Shown here: piece after piece, positions 63,130 through 64,000 of the stretch
Numbering within the stretch: position 1 is the stretch's first letter
Layout of the letters: the number at the start of each line of letters is the position of its first letter
Assembly (NCBI RefSeq): GCF_900105945.1
Contig: NZ_FNSO01000004.1
Coordinates: 3,782,001-3,846,000 of the forward strand
From: Amycolatopsis tolypomycina
GTDB lineage: Bacteria; Actinomycetota; Actinomycetes; Mycobacteriales; Pseudonocardiaceae
Direction: 5' to 3'
DNA length: 64,000 nucleotides
The notes under the pieces: generated by a model
The model's input: only the letters and a program-made list of their open reading frames with translations
Told to the model about the DNA's origin: nothing
Database searches by the model: none
Position numbers and translations under genes: made by a program

Positions 63130-64000
63130 TCAGGACGGCCGGGTCCAGGTGACGGTGTCCGTCAGCACCCGGCCGTCCTGCACGCTGGTGGCCCGGACCA
63201 CGTTGGGTCCCGGCCGCAGGGCGACATCGGACCAGACGGCGATGTGGCCGCTCGGCACCCGGGTGCCGAGCGGCACGCCGTTGACCGAAAGGCTCACCGG
63301 CGTGGTGCCGGCGTAGACCTTGACGTCGGTCGTCTCGGTCGTCCGGACGGTGTCGCGGGCCGAGGTGATGTGCAGGACCGGCCGCGGCGACCAGTTCGCC
63401 TGGTACCAGTAGAACGCGTCCTTGCGGGTCACCCGGTCGTCGGTCACCAGGCCCTTGTCGTTGATCCCGGGGCGGTCGCCCTCGTTGCGGCCGTCCGAGG
63501 CGAAGTCGAACATCACCCACACGAAGCTGCCCCACAGGTACGGGCGGGCCTCGATCACCTGCCACGAGGCCTCGGCGACCTCCGCCTGGTACTCCTCGGG
63601 GTGCCACTTGCCGCCCGGCACCGGAGGGACGGGACGCTGCTCGTGCTGCCGGACGCTCGCGCCCGCCCCGTACTCCGAGACCGAGATCCGGCGGCCGGGG
63701 TCGGCCCGATGCAGGTCGTCCGCCCACTTCCCCAGGTTCGCCGCGCCGGGCAGGTACCAGCCGTAGTAGCGGTTGTAGCCGGTGAGGTCCGCGTGCCCGG
63801 CGAGAGGGTCGGCGTCGGACAGGCAGCAGTGCGCGTACGTCGTGAGCCGGTCCGGGTCGTCGGCGCGGAAGACGTCCTGGACCGCGGCGAGCACGGCGTT
63901 GGCGGCCGGGTTGGAGACGTACTGCTCGTTGCCGAGGCCCCACAGCGCCACCGACGGGTGGTTGTAGTTCTGCCGGACCAGTTCGCGGGCCTGCACCAAA
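63130..64000 (-). CDS. GH2-family glycoside hydrolase, C-terminal part
   Basis: At least 290 residues, continuing past the window's right edge. The catalytic acid Glu lies in NHPSVALWGLGNEQ and the nucleophile Glu in ISVSEYGAGAS, both GH2 (beta-galactosidase / beta-glucuronidase family) marks. WGSFVWVMFDFASDGRNEGD follows, then a beta domain with DTVRTTETTDVKVYAG and a final Ig-like module. The exact substrate needs the N-terminal sugar-binding domains. It is convergent with the DUF1996 gene, four bases apart, and near the HTH-less LacI protein. Confidence 0.9.
   Translation of the reverse strand, partial: LVQARELVRQNYNHPSVALWGLGNEQYVSNPAANAVLAAVQDVFRADDPDRLTTYAHCCLSDADPLAGHADLTGYNRYYGWYLPGAANLGKWADDLHRADPGRRISVSEYGAGASVRQHEQRPVPPVPGGKWHPEEYQAEVAEASWQVIEARPYLWGSFVWVMFDFASDGRNEGDRPGINDKGLVTDDRVTRKDAFYWYQANWSPRPVLHITSARDTVRTTETTDVKVYAGTTPVSLSVNGVPLGTRVPSGHIAVWSDVALRPGPNVVRATSVQDGRVLTDTVTWTRPS

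Overview
The window is about 72% GC by eye, with GTG starts, tightly overlapping ATGA and GTGA operons, many secreted hydrolases, a SARP/AfsR-type regulator, a GlgC-GlgM pair and IclR-controlled glycerol genes. This points to a filamentous actinomycete of the Pseudonocardiaceae; Amycolatopsis is my best guess, which is inference only. No rRNA, tRNA, CRISPR array, phage or insertion-sequence genes were seen. The window looks like ordinary chromosome with an accessory, soil-adapted flavour.

Layout. 1-5.5 kb: end of a STAS protein, a frame-damaged secreted-protein remnant, glgM-glgC (maltose-1-phosphate/glycogen synthesis) and a quinone-oxidoreductase-like enzyme. 5.5-12.3 kb: a large SARP-NB-ARC-TPR regulator, a small secreted NTF2-like protein, an HSL-family esterase, a PucR-type regulator and an SDR epimerase. 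12.7-22.6 kb: a type IV pilus locus. It holds three paralogous secreted beta-rich proteins and a fourth secreted protein, then pilin, PilT, PilB, PilC, two minor pilins, a PilX-like surface protein, and a convergent prepilin peptidase. No PilM/N/O genes are in view. 22.7-25.7 kb: a decayed universal-stress gene, a small secreted protein, a STAS protein without its phospho-serine, and a cytosine-deaminase-like amidohydrolase.

25.7-43.8 kb is a plant cell-wall (pectin/arabinan/galactan) utilisation locus, almost all on the minus strand. An ABC sugar importer, a YesL-like membrane protein, two Gfo/Idh/MocA oxidoreductases, a DUF6807 (PmoA-like) protein and a PL1 pectate lyase form one long operon. 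PL3 pectate lyase, CE8 pectin methylesterase, GH43 arabinanase, GH16 and GH35 follow. A third Gfo/Idh/MocA paralogue and a divergent LacI regulator close the locus. Four near-identical operator-like palindromes (consensus GAAAGCGCTTnC) lie before the importer (two), PL3 and the regulator, suggesting one local regulon.

43.8-51 kb: an alditol-oxidase-like flavoenzyme, a scrambled serine-hydrolase pseudogene, an ArsR regulator, small unknowns, argG with an apparently leaderless ArgR-controlled promoter, an aminoglycoside-phosphotransferase-fold kinase and a secreted HAF-repeat protein. 51-58 kb: glycerol catabolism, glpF-glpK-glpD on one strand and a divergent IclR regulator followed by a second glycerol kinase carrying a C-terminal hemerythrin-like (HHE) extension. 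58-64 kb: an MFS transporter, a cytochrome P450, a LacI-like protein without a DNA-binding domain, a secreted DUF1996 protein and the end of a GH2 glycosidase.

Three families of intergenic structured repeats punctuate the window: nested TCATGA palindromes, 21-bp GGACGACACG arrays, and AACGCCACATT units. Most sit between convergent genes, where they probably act as bidirectional terminators.
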